Shown: positions 11,998-23,367 of the stretch, piece by piece
How positions within the stretch are numbered: the stretch's first letter is position 1
How the letters are laid out: every line of letters starts with the position of its first letter
Source of the DNA: Polytrichum commune
Taxonomy: Eukaryota; Streptophyta; Polytrichopsida; Polytrichales; Polytrichaceae
DNA: 64,000 nucleotides
Direction: 5' to 3'
Assembly (NCBI GenBank): GCA_950295325.1
Contig: OX485804.1
Span: forward strand, 30,938,001 to 31,002,000
Translations under genes and position numbers: made by a program
The notes under the pieces: generated by a model
The model's input: only the letters and a program-made list of their open reading frames with translations
Database searches by the model: none
What the model was told of the DNA's origin: nothing

Positions 11998-12263
11998 TTA
12001 TTGCACCTCACCTTCAATGCTTGCTCATGCCCCGATCACACCAAACTTTCCGTTCGGTTTCAACCGTGAAATTATTGGGGACTATGTTAAGAAATAGAGG
12101 TTGGCCCACCACTTTTCACACTATTAAACCAGAGATGTTGTTGGATGGTGCCAGTATTGGCCGGTGTGATCAACCCCTCATGGCCACTGGATGCTAACTT
12201 CGAGGTTAAGTTATGTTCAACACAAGTTGGCAAGTCCACAAACCACAATGATAACTTAACTTA

Positions 12264-13775
12264 GGGCCGCTTTACACTACGGCCCTAAGTTAATCTACCG
12301 GTCATGAATTATAGGGAAATTCTGAAATTTGATTGGCCAAGAGTGACACTCTTGTCTAGTGGTGGTTTACACTACGACCCATAGTCCTTTGGTGGAGAAC
12401 TTTTGTACATGGATGAAAAAATGACATGATTGCCGACGTGACGACACTTTTTTGAAGGGGAGTTCTCCGGAGATCAAGTTTCTTGGGCAACCTCGAAGCC
12501 TCGGACAAGAAACTTGGCCTCATGAGAACTCCAACTTGAATTAAAAAAAAAAATTCTTGGAGAAATCTTTGCGCTATTGTTCTCCCTCTTTAGTATGACA
12601 CGTTTGGGAAACACACAAAAAGTTGTATTATCGAGGTGTCGTCTTCTCATTAATATGACAAATGATGTAAAGTTGTTGTATTATTGAGGGAATACGAAAA
12701 CATAAGTAATATGAGCTTTAAAATATATATAATGAATTTAAGCAATATAGATGGTATGAAATAATAACTTATAACTCCAAACAAACACAAATATTCTCAA
12801 GAACTCTTGAAATAGGAGTCCAAAGATCTTTGGTGTTGCCTACCCAAGTTAACAACTGTCATCTTACCTAAATTCCCAACTAACTTTTGGAAACTAATAA
12901 TTTCATTAACACCAAAATATAAAGAGTTCTTCAATAAGAAACTAGACAACAATGATGCATGACATTTAGCATCAAGATATTGGTGATACTATATCACCCA
13001 TGTACAAGGCAACAAACTAGGCCAGAGGCACTCTAACTCTAACCATGTCCATTCTACACTCGTAACCCTAATTATCATTAAGTACCCAACAATAAGTGAA
13101 GTTCCCAAGTAGTTCCCAAGTGAATATGGATGTATTTTAGATGTACATAATATAGATGAAAGGAATTCTAGCATTAACTACCTCTAAAATACGACAAAAT
13201 GGAGGTTCTAAATGTCGCATCATCGAGTGTTGTAGTTGTATAAAAGAGGGAGTTTTGAACTAAAATGTTTGGTCTCGCAAAAATGTGCCGTAATATCGAG
13301 GGTGTCATATTAACGAGGTTAGATTATACCAACACGTAATTTCTTTAAAAATCAACAAGAAAATAGTGTTAGCTACTTATTTACCTTAATTTGGATGTAT
13401 TATAGAGGTGGAACATTTTCAAATAAAATCTTGTCATGAAAGAAGTTCTAAAACATTGCCATATACATTTTATATTTTTGATCAATATGATTTTTTAAAA
13501 TTTTAATACAATGGTCATTTAAGGGGTAAGGTTTCTATTATGGCTAGCTATAACCGTTATGTGAAGTTGTCCGGTGGACTTCTCCTCTTGGTGAAGTTGT
13601 GCACTACACTTCTCTTATAGGTGATTACACTACAGCCGGTCAGGACTTCTTAAGGCATCTTTTTATTATCTTTTCATCTTCTCCAACATACCATCCCTCG
13701 CCTCAAATAATCACGTCTTGGGCTTAAAATTCTTGATCGACCGGTGCACTTCTCCACTGTAGTGTAAACTGGCCC
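12264..13775. mobile_element. TTA-flanked element with GGGCC(G/A)(C/G)TTTACACTAC ends
   Basis: Inverted ends GGGCCGCTTTACACTAC (left, from 12264) and GGGCCAGTTTACACTAC (right, complement, ending 13775) are flanked by TTA at 12261..12263 and 13776..13778. The interval of 1512 bp has no transposase and may itself be composite: an internal GGTTTACACTACGACCC at about 12365 repeats the terminal motif. The ends and target size suggest a non-autonomous PIF/Harbinger-type element. Confidence 0.6.
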
Positions 13776-13778
13776 TTA

Positions 13779-14935
13779 GTCCACTTGCATCTTAGAACCT
13801 TGGCAAAATCTAATCTAATGATATATCATAGACATTGGATTAGTACGTGGCTAGTTCCTCACAATCCTTCCTTCCTTTTTAGGTATGGGATGCTACGGCC
13901 GACTGGGCCCGGCCAATTGCAAGTGGCCAACACACAATGTTGATTAGGTATCATGAAATTGGCAGTGGTTTTTCTATCAAACTTGTCTATCTTTAGAAAG
14001 CAAGTGCAATAATTGCCACACTTAAGATTGTACGTGTTTTCATCACCTAGACCAATAATCACAAAATAATAAAAATAAACATCGGTGTTTCGTTCACTGA
14101 GTCATATGACTGGGAGACCGTTCCCCTTACGTTGTTCATATTGTTCTATCGAGCTTTAGGGTAACGGTTATACCTCTCTTTCCGAAGGTGCTCTTCATGC
14201 ACTTAGACCAACCCCTATGGTCATTGTAAAATAGTTATCTTAGCATACAAATTATTTGATTTCAATGCCACATGCTCATCTCACACATAACAACCATGTA
14301 TATCATAAATATTCATTTACTAAGGATCATCAATAAAAAGAGGACTCTCTAAAATTCTTTGGCATTTAATTTGCAAGGGTGGGAAGCAGAGTATGGGGGA
14401 TTTTGTAAAGAAAACGGATAATTTCTTAGCTTCTAGGAGGTCCCTCGGATTTTTCAAATTTTACCCAGAAGTGGACCTAGAAAGTGCAATTTTTTATCGG
14501 TTGATATCCCCCATTTTCTAATGTATTTAGGCCGACATTTCTTTGTTCATCTATCTAGTTTCCTAAATATCTAAAATGGGGTTGGTTTTGTATTTTGGTG
14601 GTGGATGTTTATTCCCTCCCCATTTTTTTCTCTTTTAAATTTTATTGCCATTCATTCCCCTTTCTCTTTTCAAGTGTTCGGGGTTAAAGAATGTTGGCAT
14701 TCGGTCCCTATTTTTTTTATCTAAATAATATCCTTAGCAAAAGTTGAACCTGGCAAAGCCCCTATCATCTTAGGGCCAAGGACGTAGCCTTCAAAATACA
14801 CAAGATTCGCTAAGGGTCCAAGTATTTTCCGGAGGTTGGTTGGTATTGAAAGTCACAAAATTTGTGTACCATTACTATTAGTATCAATTGCCTTTAACGA
14901 ACAAGACACATCACTCACACTCGGTGTATTAGGAG
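13779..14935. other. No gene recognised
   Basis: This is A+T-rich DNA with no supported gene or bounded repeat. A short open frame on the minus strand (13859..14062) resembles nothing I know. Confidence 0.4.
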
Positions 14936-14938
14936 AAT

Positions 14939-15230
14939 TCAATTAAGATTAACATACAAAAAATGGTATTTACTGTCATTCTTCCAAAGTGGGACAACGT
15001 CGCTGATAATGTCATCTACCCCCTCATCTAACCCTCCCAAGGCATTTTGTAGCATTGCCTTGAGATTCTTACTGCCCAACCTATTTCTAACTTTAGTCTT
15101 CATCAAATTCTGCACACTAAAAGCACGCTCACACATTGTTGTAGAAACACATTGCACATGAGCTAACTCTGCAAGAATGAGGAGGTTGGGGTGTCAGGCT
15201 CGCAAAGCATGATTCCAAGTTATCATGCCC
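14939..15230 (-). pseudogene. hAT transposase C-terminal remnant (dimerisation region)
   Basis: The minus-strand frame 15157..14939 reads VSTTMCERAFSVQNLMKTKVRNRLG and so on, the hallmark of the hAT C-terminal dimerisation region (S-x-x-x-C-E-R-x-F-S, then K-x-x-x-R-N-R-L). The frame extends upstream past its first ATG into PNLLILAELAHVQ, as in full transposases, to about 15230. The rest of the protein, with its RNase-H-like catalytic core, is not found nearby, so this is a relic. Terminal repeats were not identified. Confidence 0.8.
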
Positions 15231-16090
15231 CACAAATCCCTAAAATTCTTATGCCCCCATTCCATGGTGCATTGAAGTTTAAAGGCTAAAAATTCACACT
15301 TACATGCTGCATGGTCCACAAAAGGAGGGAGTTTGAAGCTTCCATGTGAGCGGTAACTCCAACTATGCATAGTATTAAAAAAATCCTAAAAAATATATGT
15401 ATGGTCGGCTGTCTGCCATAAAAATGCCTTTCAATCGGTAATTTGATGTGGATACTCTAGGGCAAATTGCCTAAATGCCGGCATTTTTTTTCCTAATTGG
15501 CTCATTTCCGAAAACCTTGATTTTTCTTCTAGAACCCCTTCCTAAACATTTCTACTTCATTCGGAAATTCTCAAAATCAACCGGCTAGCTTGTAACTAAC
15601 TACCAGCACTCCCTGTTCATTGGTGAGAAGAGGTTTAGAGGGTTGCCTTGCTCAATAATTAATGGTAACAAGGACTTGACTGTATGGATGGAATGAGCAT
15701 TCGGTCTTGTCTCTTTAAAAAAAATTATGATTTTTATTAATAAGGACATTACTTTTCTATGACTATAGGAGAATCTCTTAGTGGCGATTCTCACAAGTCA
15801 AACCGCTTGCACATCTTGGAAGAAACTCAAAATTACAACCTCTCATGACTATTGATTTGACCAACATACATGTCCATGAGCACATGTCCTACATGATTAA
15901 AAGAATTACAAATCTACCAATATGATAGAGTTAAAAAAAGAAAAAGAAAAAGTAACACCCGTATCCAGGTACCGGCATGAATGTGAGTCCGTTAACCTTA
16001 TGTTGATCAGGGTTGACCATGACGCAGCGTAAGATGTTATTCCTCCTTTGAGAGGTATGATAGAGTTACAAGTCAGCATGTTGTGTGTGA
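15231..16090. other. No gene recognised
   Basis: The first 150 bases may hold more of the hAT relic in broken frames. The rest shows nothing identifiable except an A+G-rich run near 15935..15953. The sequence at about 15960..16010 resembles 54045..54100, a short dispersed repeat of unknown type. Confidence 0.4.
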
Positions 16091-16287
16091 CATGTCCGGT
16101 ATCTTCAAGGCACTAGTGGCTAGCTAGGAACTTGTATAGTGTGTCACTATAGTGTCCATCCTCGAAAGGGGAGAGTAGTATTTGTCCCAATGTCCCCTTG
16201 TCCAGTGGGCATCGGGTCATTGGCATTACGAACGGACACTTTATTCACGTCGGCCCCTTGCTTGAAAGGGGTTGGAGTTTCTATCTA
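16091..16287 (+). repeat. SINE 3' domain, copy 2
   Basis: From CATGTCCGGTATCTTC to GGAGTTTCTATCTA this is nearly identical to the complement of 21955..22151 in the complete SINE. The tRNA-like head is missing; homology starts abruptly at 16091, so the copy looks 5'-truncated, as is usual for LINE-mobilised sequences. The high identity suggests recent activity of the family. Confidence 0.8.
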
Positions 16288-17880
16288 CACATGACTCCGG
16301 AGCAACACAACCCTCAGAAGTTGCGTTATTCACACAAAAACTTCTTCGCCACTAGGGTACGAGTATTAAAATCATTTGCACACTCGCGAGTGAAGCTGAG
16401 TCATTTAGGACTGCAACATATTCTTTTCCTCAAGTTCTACTGTGACTTTCTTCTCTAATCCCTATTAAATATTACAATCTTGCTTCTCAAAAGTAAGAGA
16501 CTTCTACTCCCAGTCTATCGCTTATGTTAGCCTTATCTTATCCATAATTTTCTACTGCATATCCTTGATGAGTAAAATACCCTGGTTAACAATTTATAGC
16601 TGTCTAATTACTGCTAATAGATACTCCGGTTAACAGGACGAATTCATCCCTCGACCAAAAACGGGTTGTTGGGGAAGTTAGGGTTTAAATTGCACATTGT
16701 CACAAGTCCTTATTAGGAAATTATACTTGACAATATTGACATTCACTGTGTTGATAATATAACAACTTATCCGCATTACTAGTTATAATTAGTGTAGTCC
16801 TTACTTTGTGTGTGTGTGTGTGTGTTGGGGGGGGCACTCCTTTATAGTTAGTGGAACACGCGACAACATAAGGTGTTTTAAAGGGGTTATTATGTTGGAG
16901 ATGGTGAATATTGTGGGCCCTACTCTTATGTGATTTTCTAGCATTCATTAATTTTGAGGACCCTATGAGTAGGTTAACTCCGTATTTATTTTTCTTTTAC
17001 ATGGGCTTATAGTAGATAAAAATTATAGTTTTTGTTGATGTCATATAAAATCTAACACTTACACATATAAGATCATAATTCACACATCAACATACACACA
17101 ATTTAGCTTCAAAGTATACATTCTACTCATTCAGAACACACATACATGGAAATGGTGATATCATGCTTGTGTTTAAAAACACATGCAAACGGTTCCAAAA
17201 TTTATGTATAAAAACAAAATTGCATACATACATGTAGCATTAGAGTACAACAACCAATAACATTCACAAAGTTTATCTAGGGTTTACACATTCACACATG
17301 AAGCAATTTTATTTTATCAATGTTCAAGTTTAGGTGGTCAAAATCACTCAGTACATGACATCCGACTTTCTATGCTTGAGATAGAAAGTCCAAGCCCTAA
17401 CTCTAACCCCAATACTGCAAACTATATTATCTGAAACAAACATTGCCACAACTTCTACCTAATATCATGTCCAAAACATTTCAATGAGCAACTGGAGGTT
17501 TGTACTCCCGCATTTCCTTAAACAAACCAATTATATAGTTCACCTCCATGTCATAGTAGGAATCACATAGGGCATCTTGGAGAACCTTCAACTCAATGAC
17601 ACTCAATTGAGTTACTTAGACAACAACCGCAAATTTCAGTCATTTTGATAAGCGACAAATATTCTTGAACTAACCCACGTATCTGCACATATTGGTTGCT
17701 CATGTACTCACTTGTTGTCATTCACAGTGCCCCTAGACTTAGAGGCTAGTGATTGGGGATGATCACTGAATTAGACCCCTTTCTTTGGCACCAATCTCAA
17801 ATATGTATGTTAGACATGAGGTGACTTTAAAATAAAAAAATTGGCAATCATGTTGTGGATTGTGTTCTTGGAATGATCTA
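16288..17880. other. No gene recognised
   Basis: A (GT)n microsatellite (16808..16824) followed by a G run is the only clear feature. No open frame here resembles a known protein. Confidence 0.4.
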
Positions 17881-17884
17881 TAGT

Positions 17885-18415
17885 GGTGGATCTAAACTTT
17901 TTACAACACTCCACACATTACACCTTTACTATAGCCACATAATTATGGTCCGGAGAAATCAAGTGCCATTGGCGATCCTCCACGTTTACTAGTTTCATAT
18001 CTTTCGTAAGTTTCTCTTTGGCCAACAAGTATCTCACCATAACCTCCGCACTCTCCAATGGGGACTTCAACTTAGATGCCACACGGTTAGTGCTCTCACC
18101 ACTAAGTCTAGAACCAATAAGTGGAGGCAATGGCTAGTAAGAGTCATCAAGAGGGGTAACATCTTGGATTTTAGCCCCTACTGCTATGCACTTTAGAGTT
18201 TGTTGGGATCCATAAACAAAATCTAGGTCAACCACACACACGCACTTTCCAGGATCCAAGTTGGGATCAACTAGTGGCATAACATATACATCCGAAAAAA
18301 CTCTATTGAGCCCCTTAAGGTTGTAGTTAATCTTGCATCTTGTCTCAATATCAAAAAATTGAAAGGGCCAAGTCACAATACGAATGCCTTCAAGCAATGG
18401 TTTTGAGTTTTGCAT
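17885..18415 (-). pseudogene. Degenerate coding-like region, unknown protein
   Basis: Two adjacent minus-strand frames (18415..18134 and 18130..17918) read through one stop into each other and look protein-like. The second ends near ISPDHNYVAIVKV, and beyond its stop the sequence CVECCKKF followed by H hints at a zinc-binding motif. I do not recognise the family. The mix of a plausible Cys/His cluster and scattered stops suggests a decayed transposon protein, but this is a guess. It could equally be chance open frames. Confidence 0.25.
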
Positions 18416-18419
18416 ATGT

Positions 18420-19660
18420 GCCGCCTCAACACATTTACAAGATCCATTGAGTTATGGAGTAGCATAGGCATCAACAAGTGAGAACAATTTAAACTTCAAA
18501 TATATTGCAAACATGGCTTGTGACCAACAACCTCACTAGAATTAAGTACCTAGAGTCATAGTCAGTATCGTTAATACTCCTACTAATGTTGCTCCCTCCT
18601 ATGTGTCGCCAATACTCCCAATAAATGTGAGAAATCACATCAAGAATTCAAAACCTTAAACCCTACACATATACCAAGCGAGCAAGAGACCGAAAGTAGG
18701 AAATATGAAGTTTGGGATGGGCACACCTGAGGAATACAACTATGCACTTGCACTTAATGTCCAACCATCAACAATCAACCATCAACATTTGCCAAGTTTG
18801 CAAGATGGTGGGAGTTTGCACACATACGAAAACTTCGAAGAGCTCCCACATACTCTAACTAGGAAGTCACAAAAGCCAAACATAATGCGCACACCCATTG
18901 GGAGCCCTTCCCATACATAACTGGAAAATTCTAACTACCAAGAGACATCCATGAGATGTCATCCCCAACGGTGCTCATCCATACTGTAGGGGCCCTAATC
19001 TATATTATCTTCAATCCCCAACCTACTTAAATCCTATGGTATATTAGTTATAAAACTTCTCTAACATAATCAACTTGTAAAAGCCCTAAGGTAGATGAGG
19101 CTAATGTGGACACCTCCAAGTTTGTGGAATCATCCAGCCAATGGACTCAAGCATTAGAAGCTTGAGCGGGTTAGCAATTGCAAATCAAAACCAAAAATAT
19201 TGAAATATGAGTTGAGGAAGGTGTTAATCTAGTCTCTAGAATCAAAGATTCGTTACTTCCCAATGTGGTGTTACAGGGGGGAAACCCTTTTGTCATTCAA
19301 TGTTGTGTAAGTGGACAACATCGATAGCAAATTCTACATGGGTGGTTTCCTAATGAAATCAAGTTTAATGCCAATATTGGTTGTGTTATGTCACTAAAGT
19401 GGTCACATGTAAGATAAAATGTTGCCAATTGGTTTTTTATTATAGGATACCCACAATACAAGTTGGTCGGCACCTCATAGTCACATGCCGCCTCCTAATT
19501 TGACCAAGTTGCCATCTCCTAATTTACCCATCTAAGGCAAAAAAATCAAGTGTGTCATAGCTTGGTAGATAGAACTCATTATGAAGGATGGTGGGTGTAG
19601 TTTGACTTTTGTGTAGGTGACCAACCCAAATATCATCAAGGTTCCGGCTAAATCACCATG
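18420..19660. other. No gene recognised
   Basis: This is A+T-rich DNA between the degenerate coding-like region and the Tc1 element. One plus-strand open frame (18705..18920) has no recognisable domain. Confidence 0.4.
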
Positions 19661-19662
19661 TA

Positions 19663-21032
19663 CAGTTTTGAACAAAATTGAGTACGTTGTACACAAACTC
19701 AACTTCGACTCCCATTGTCAATTGATTTAAATCAAAAAAACAAAGTGATGAAATGATCAAAGCAAGAGTCCAAGTAATCAATTACATAGATGTGAAACCA
19801 AAAAGTGAAAAGGGTTTAGGGATTTTGGTGCAACTTAAAAGCGGTGGTTTGACTCACAAAGTTGTCGTTACAGTGGACATGAGCCAATATTTTGTAGCGC
19901 ATCCGAGGAAGGATTTAGGGGGCGAGATTGAGAGACAAAGAATATGGCGCCCAAAACTTCTTACAAACTAAGAGAAGAGTCATTGTGTCATTCATGATAC
20001 TGAAGGTCGACTTGGAACTAAATATGTGACAACAAAACAACTTTGATTTGAAACATGTAAATTGTTGTTTAACATCATTGTGAGGCGTGCTTTGAGAGAG
20101 GTTGGATTGGGTGCACAAATGCAACAAAGGAAGTTGTTTATGAATCGTAAACATGTTCTTGTACGCCTAAGGTTTGCTTAAAGGTTGACAATTGGACCAT
20201 TGATGATTGGAAATGCATGATTTTCAGTGATGAGACAAAACTAAATAGGTTTTAACTCACATGGTAGGTCATGGTGTTGGATTGGAGATGGAGAACACAT
20301 TGGACCTCAACATGTCCATCAGACCATGAAGTATGATGTTGGGTCGGTGATGATTTGGAGATGCACGACAAAATTTGGGCAGGGAGCATGGTACAAAATT
20401 GAAGGAATGATGGATAGGAATTTGTACAACTTTATCTTAGAAATTTTCTTGTGGTCCACTATTCAAAATTATAATATGGATCCAAGTAGGTTGGTATTTC
20501 AGCATGATAATGATCCCAAGCACACAAGCAAGATCATGCAAGAATGGTTGGCATACCAACCATTTCAACCCCTTTAGGGGCTTGTACAATCTCCGGATTT
20601 GAATCACATTGAACACTTATGGGCACTTCTCAAACAACGCTTAAACGAATTTAGGACACATCTGAGAGGTATCCAAGAATTGTGGGAGCATGTGTGTTCA
20701 ATGTATCCCAATTTTAATGAACATGATTGCATGGCGCTTTATGAGTGCATACCACAAAGAATTGACGTTGTGTTGAAGAGTAGGGGTAACTGGACCCATT
20801 ACTAAAGATTTTGTAAGCAACTTGAACAAAATTGAGTATTTGTATATATTTTCTCATTTAGCTTTGTAGCATACTTTCTTACTATCAATGTAATGTGAAA
20901 TTTTGCATTCATGTGCCCAAATTTGTGCAGTATCATATCCAATTTTTGAATCTGAAAAAAATCTTTGAATTATTTGTGGTTTTCCGTTGAAGACGATTAT
21001 GTTCAAAGAATACTCAATATTGTTCATGACTG
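19663..21032 (+). mobile_element. Complete Tc1-type transposon (DD34E), decayed
   Basis: The element of 1370 bp is flanked by TA (19661..19662 and 21033..21034). Its ends are inverted repeats: CAGTTTTGAACAAAATTGAG on the left and, on the complement of the right end, CAGTCATGAACAATATTGAG. Weaker similarity continues for about 30 bp inward. It contains a transposase pseudogene in the same orientation. Length, TA target and CAGT ends are typical of Tc1 elements. Both ends and both TA copies survive, so this is a genuine insertion and not a stray protein match. Confidence 0.9.
19753..20805 (+). pseudogene. Tc1-family transposase, DD34E, inactivated
   Basis: The N-terminal part (19753..19971) plausibly covers the helix-turn-helix DNA-binding region, though weakly conserved. 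The catalytic core follows: IFSDET with the first Asp (codon 20229), GSVMIW (about 20341), FQHDNDPKHTS with the second Asp (codon 20506), and SPDLNHIEHLW with the Glu (codon 20611). Exactly 34 residues separate the second Asp and the Glu. Tc1 proteins have this DD34E spacing, while plant mariner-like elements usually have DD39D. The gene has at least four in-frame stops, including a TAG at 20575, and frame changes on either side of the first Asp. It cannot make a full protein. Confidence 0.88.
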
Positions 21033-21034
21033 TA

Positions 21035-21938
21035 TTACTCACCCACCATATTAAGGCAATTGTATTGCCAATGAGGAGCCAACAATAGTGTTTGATTAAG
21101 GAAGCTAACTAGATTAGCCTCATCTACCTTAATTTATTTATACCATGGAGGTCAATATATAACTTGAACTATGTTAGAAGTACATGTTTTATAATTTGCT
21201 TGTTCTAACTTTAAAGTGGACCCTATATTTGTTCTCACATAGTATTCTAAAATATGGGAGTGGACTCCCTGGGAGTCCTTAGTGCTTTCACAATGCATAA
21301 GGCTCCATGGCCAACTTACACATGAATAAATTATCTATCCATGGATGTTAACTTCCACAAAGATATGTAGTGAATATGTTTGCTAAGATTATAAATCTAT
21401 ATTAATATCAATTATATGATTCTTGAAAACTACAAGGGTGCATCTCATTGGTTGAGTCAACGCTCAACATAATTTACTTGAGCCTGGTCCTATGTAACCA
21501 CTTTAGATCACAAACATTGACTTTCCATAAATCATATCTTCATTACACGATGTCAATATTTTACGAATTCGATTGCATATATTAACTTCCTTGTGGATTT
21601 GATTTAACTTTAACACGTTAACTTCTAACTGCACAAACCCTTGAGAGTACCCATAGAGCTTTCGTTGGATACATGTTGCTAAGCATGGTCAAAGTGCTAA
21701 CTATAAATTGAAGTAGAATTAACTAAACCGATAATATGGATCAAAATGGGTGCCAACAATAGATTGAAGTAGTACATACCAAAGAGACACTAAACCAACA
21801 AATAGATAGGAGTTGGTTATAACCAGGCCATTAAAAGATCACACAGACCCTACCACTTGTGTTAATTAGTACACCTACAATGGTGTCTATGTTTGGAGCA
21901 CACAGTGTGATGTCATTGTGAACACATGTCATTTTGAT
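21035..21938. other. No gene recognised
   Basis: No coding region or repeat boundary was identified in these 0.9 kb between the Tc1 element and the SINE. Confidence 0.4.
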
Positions 21939-21950
21939 GTTTATCAACCA

Positions 21951-22323
21951 GATAGATAGATAGAAACTCCAACCCCTTTCAAGCAAGGGGCCGGCGTGAA
22001 TAAAGTGTCCGTTCGTAATGCCAATGACCCGATGCCCACTGGACAAGGGGACATTGGGACAAATACTACTCTCCCCTTTCGAGGATAGACACTATAGTGA
22101 CACACTATACAAGTTCCTAGCTAGCCACTAGTGCCTTGAAGATACCGGACATGATATCCCCCCAAAGGGCTTTGAGGTACCCATACAACAAGGTCCAAGG
22201 ACCCCCCACCATAGTTGGGTGGGCTAAGGTGGTGAGCACCACGCCGGCATGGGGAATAGAACCCACAACCTCCTCATTGGGGGCCATGAGCCCTAACCAC
22301 CAAGCCAAGGCCCGTGGTGCCTA
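21951..22323 (-). repeat. Complete tRNA-derived SINE with 12-bp target duplication
   Basis: The 373-bp element lies between two copies of GTTTATCAACCA (21939..21950 and 22324..22335). On the minus strand it begins with a tRNA-like head: A box TTGGCTTGGTGG (22297..22309) and B box GGGTTCTATTCCCC (22251..22264), the internal RNA polymerase III promoter. The body follows, and it ends with GGAGTTTCTATCTATCTATCT. The target duplication and the short ATCT-repeat tail show integration by target-primed reverse transcription. The 3' half is shared with 2565..2722 and 16091..16287; the partner LINE was not found here. Confidence 0.92.
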
Positions 22324-22435
22324 GTTTATCAACCACATAAATAGTGTGATCTTGTCAAACATACATAGATGCCCAATTAAGAAGGCCCACATTTTTGAAG
22401 GCAAAGATTGCGGAGATGGATGAGTGGACCAGTGG

Positions 22436-23150
22436 TAGGGGAGATTTTTGAGCATGACTGGTCAAAACCCTAGTGCTTCGAGTTCAACCAGTTACATGTT
22501 GTGATCGATTGGTATTTTGATAGAATTCGAGGTATATTCCATACATTCCTCTAAAATGGTCAGTAATTTTCCTCGAAGTCTTGAATGTCAACTGGTCATA
22601 ATACACTCTAAACTCCGTAGTATCACACCTGTGGCAACCAAAGTGCACGTGATATTACGGAGTTTTGTAGTGTTAACATGCATGTGTGATATTATAAAAT
22701 TAGTGTAGCATGTGACACTATGGAATAACACAAAGGAGATGTGAGGACAATTTGAATTCGTTCTCCTGTCACCTACACTAGTGTGGTCCACTCCACTTGG
22801 CCTTCCCGGGCGATGTGGCAGATGCATGCACCAACATTCAACAAGTGAAGAAGAAGAAGAAGAAGAAGAAGAAGAAGAAGAAGAAGACACTCCACATGTT
22901 GACACATGGCGCAATGCAAAGGTGTGGGTTGACTTCTTTGGTGGTTTGCATTAATGACAAGTTTCGTGATATAAGGGAGAGAAATGTGACAATAAAAAGT
23001 GAGATTTGAACTACAAACATCCGTTCTGTAGGGTTTTGGGGTATTAGAGAGTGTGTGACAGTATGGATGTTGATATTATGGAGTTTATGGTGTATCCGAA
23101 ACTCAAGTGGTTCGTCTGTAACTAACGGTAGGTTCTCCTTGTTGATTGGC
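22436..23150 (+). mobile_element. Mutator-like MITE, split by a nested insertion
   Basis: 22436..22601 and 23095..23150 together match the intact 225-bp MITE at 60086..60310. The left end reads CAGTGGTAGGGGAGATTTTTG; the right end reads GTTCTCCTTGTTGATTG. The interval between is a second element (22604..23092). The flanking 9-bp target copies are no longer clear. This copy is older than the nested one. Confidence 0.7.
22604..23092 (+). mobile_element. TA-flanked MITE, CACTCTAACCTCC family, copy 1
   Basis: It is bounded by CACTCTAAACTCCG and the complementary CGGAGTTTATGGTG-like end (GGAGTTTATGGTG), flanked by TA at 22602..22603 and 23093..23094. It is homologous to 48260..48584 and 50465..50790 but longer, because of a (GAA)n expansion (22848..22888) and extra sequence. 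Next to the left end lies a stem-loop: AACTCCGTAGTATCAC pairs with GTGATATTACGGAGTT around a conserved loop containing GGCAACCAAAGTGCAC. It carries no coding region; the Phe-rich and Lys-rich frames across the microsatellite are artefacts. Confidence 0.8.
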
Positions 23151-23203
23151 GTGGCCAACAACAAGAGAGGACTTTCCTTCTTGCTTCCCAATCACAAAGT
23201 GTC

Positions 23204-23242
23204 CGTACAGACAGACAGATAGACAGATAGACAGGCAGACAG
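23204..23242. repeat. (GACA/GATA)n microsatellite
   Basis: Tandem GACA and GATA units are visible directly. The preceding CACAAAGTGTCCGTACA recalls the SINE 3' region, so this may be the expanded tail of a SINE fragment; that link is weak. Confidence 0.7.
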
Positions 23243-23367
23243 CACTGACTAGTGCCTTATAAGTGGACTTTACGAGCATCACGCTGGACAGGGTTTCCTT
23301 TGCGAATCTCCTGGGCTGTGAAAATCTGAATAATTGTGAACAAATCAGGGCATACTGCAGTAAGTCA

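Noticed and set aside
19753-19971. An independent small gene
   Set aside because: It lies inside the Tc1 element in the transposase frame and corresponds to the decayed N-terminus.
21831-22324. Open frames on both strands over the SINE
   Set aside because: They fall within the SINE, which is non-coding.
22838-23191. 117-residue minus-strand frame with a Phe run, and the matching plus-strand Lys run
   Set aside because: The (GAA)n microsatellite inside a MITE creates both.
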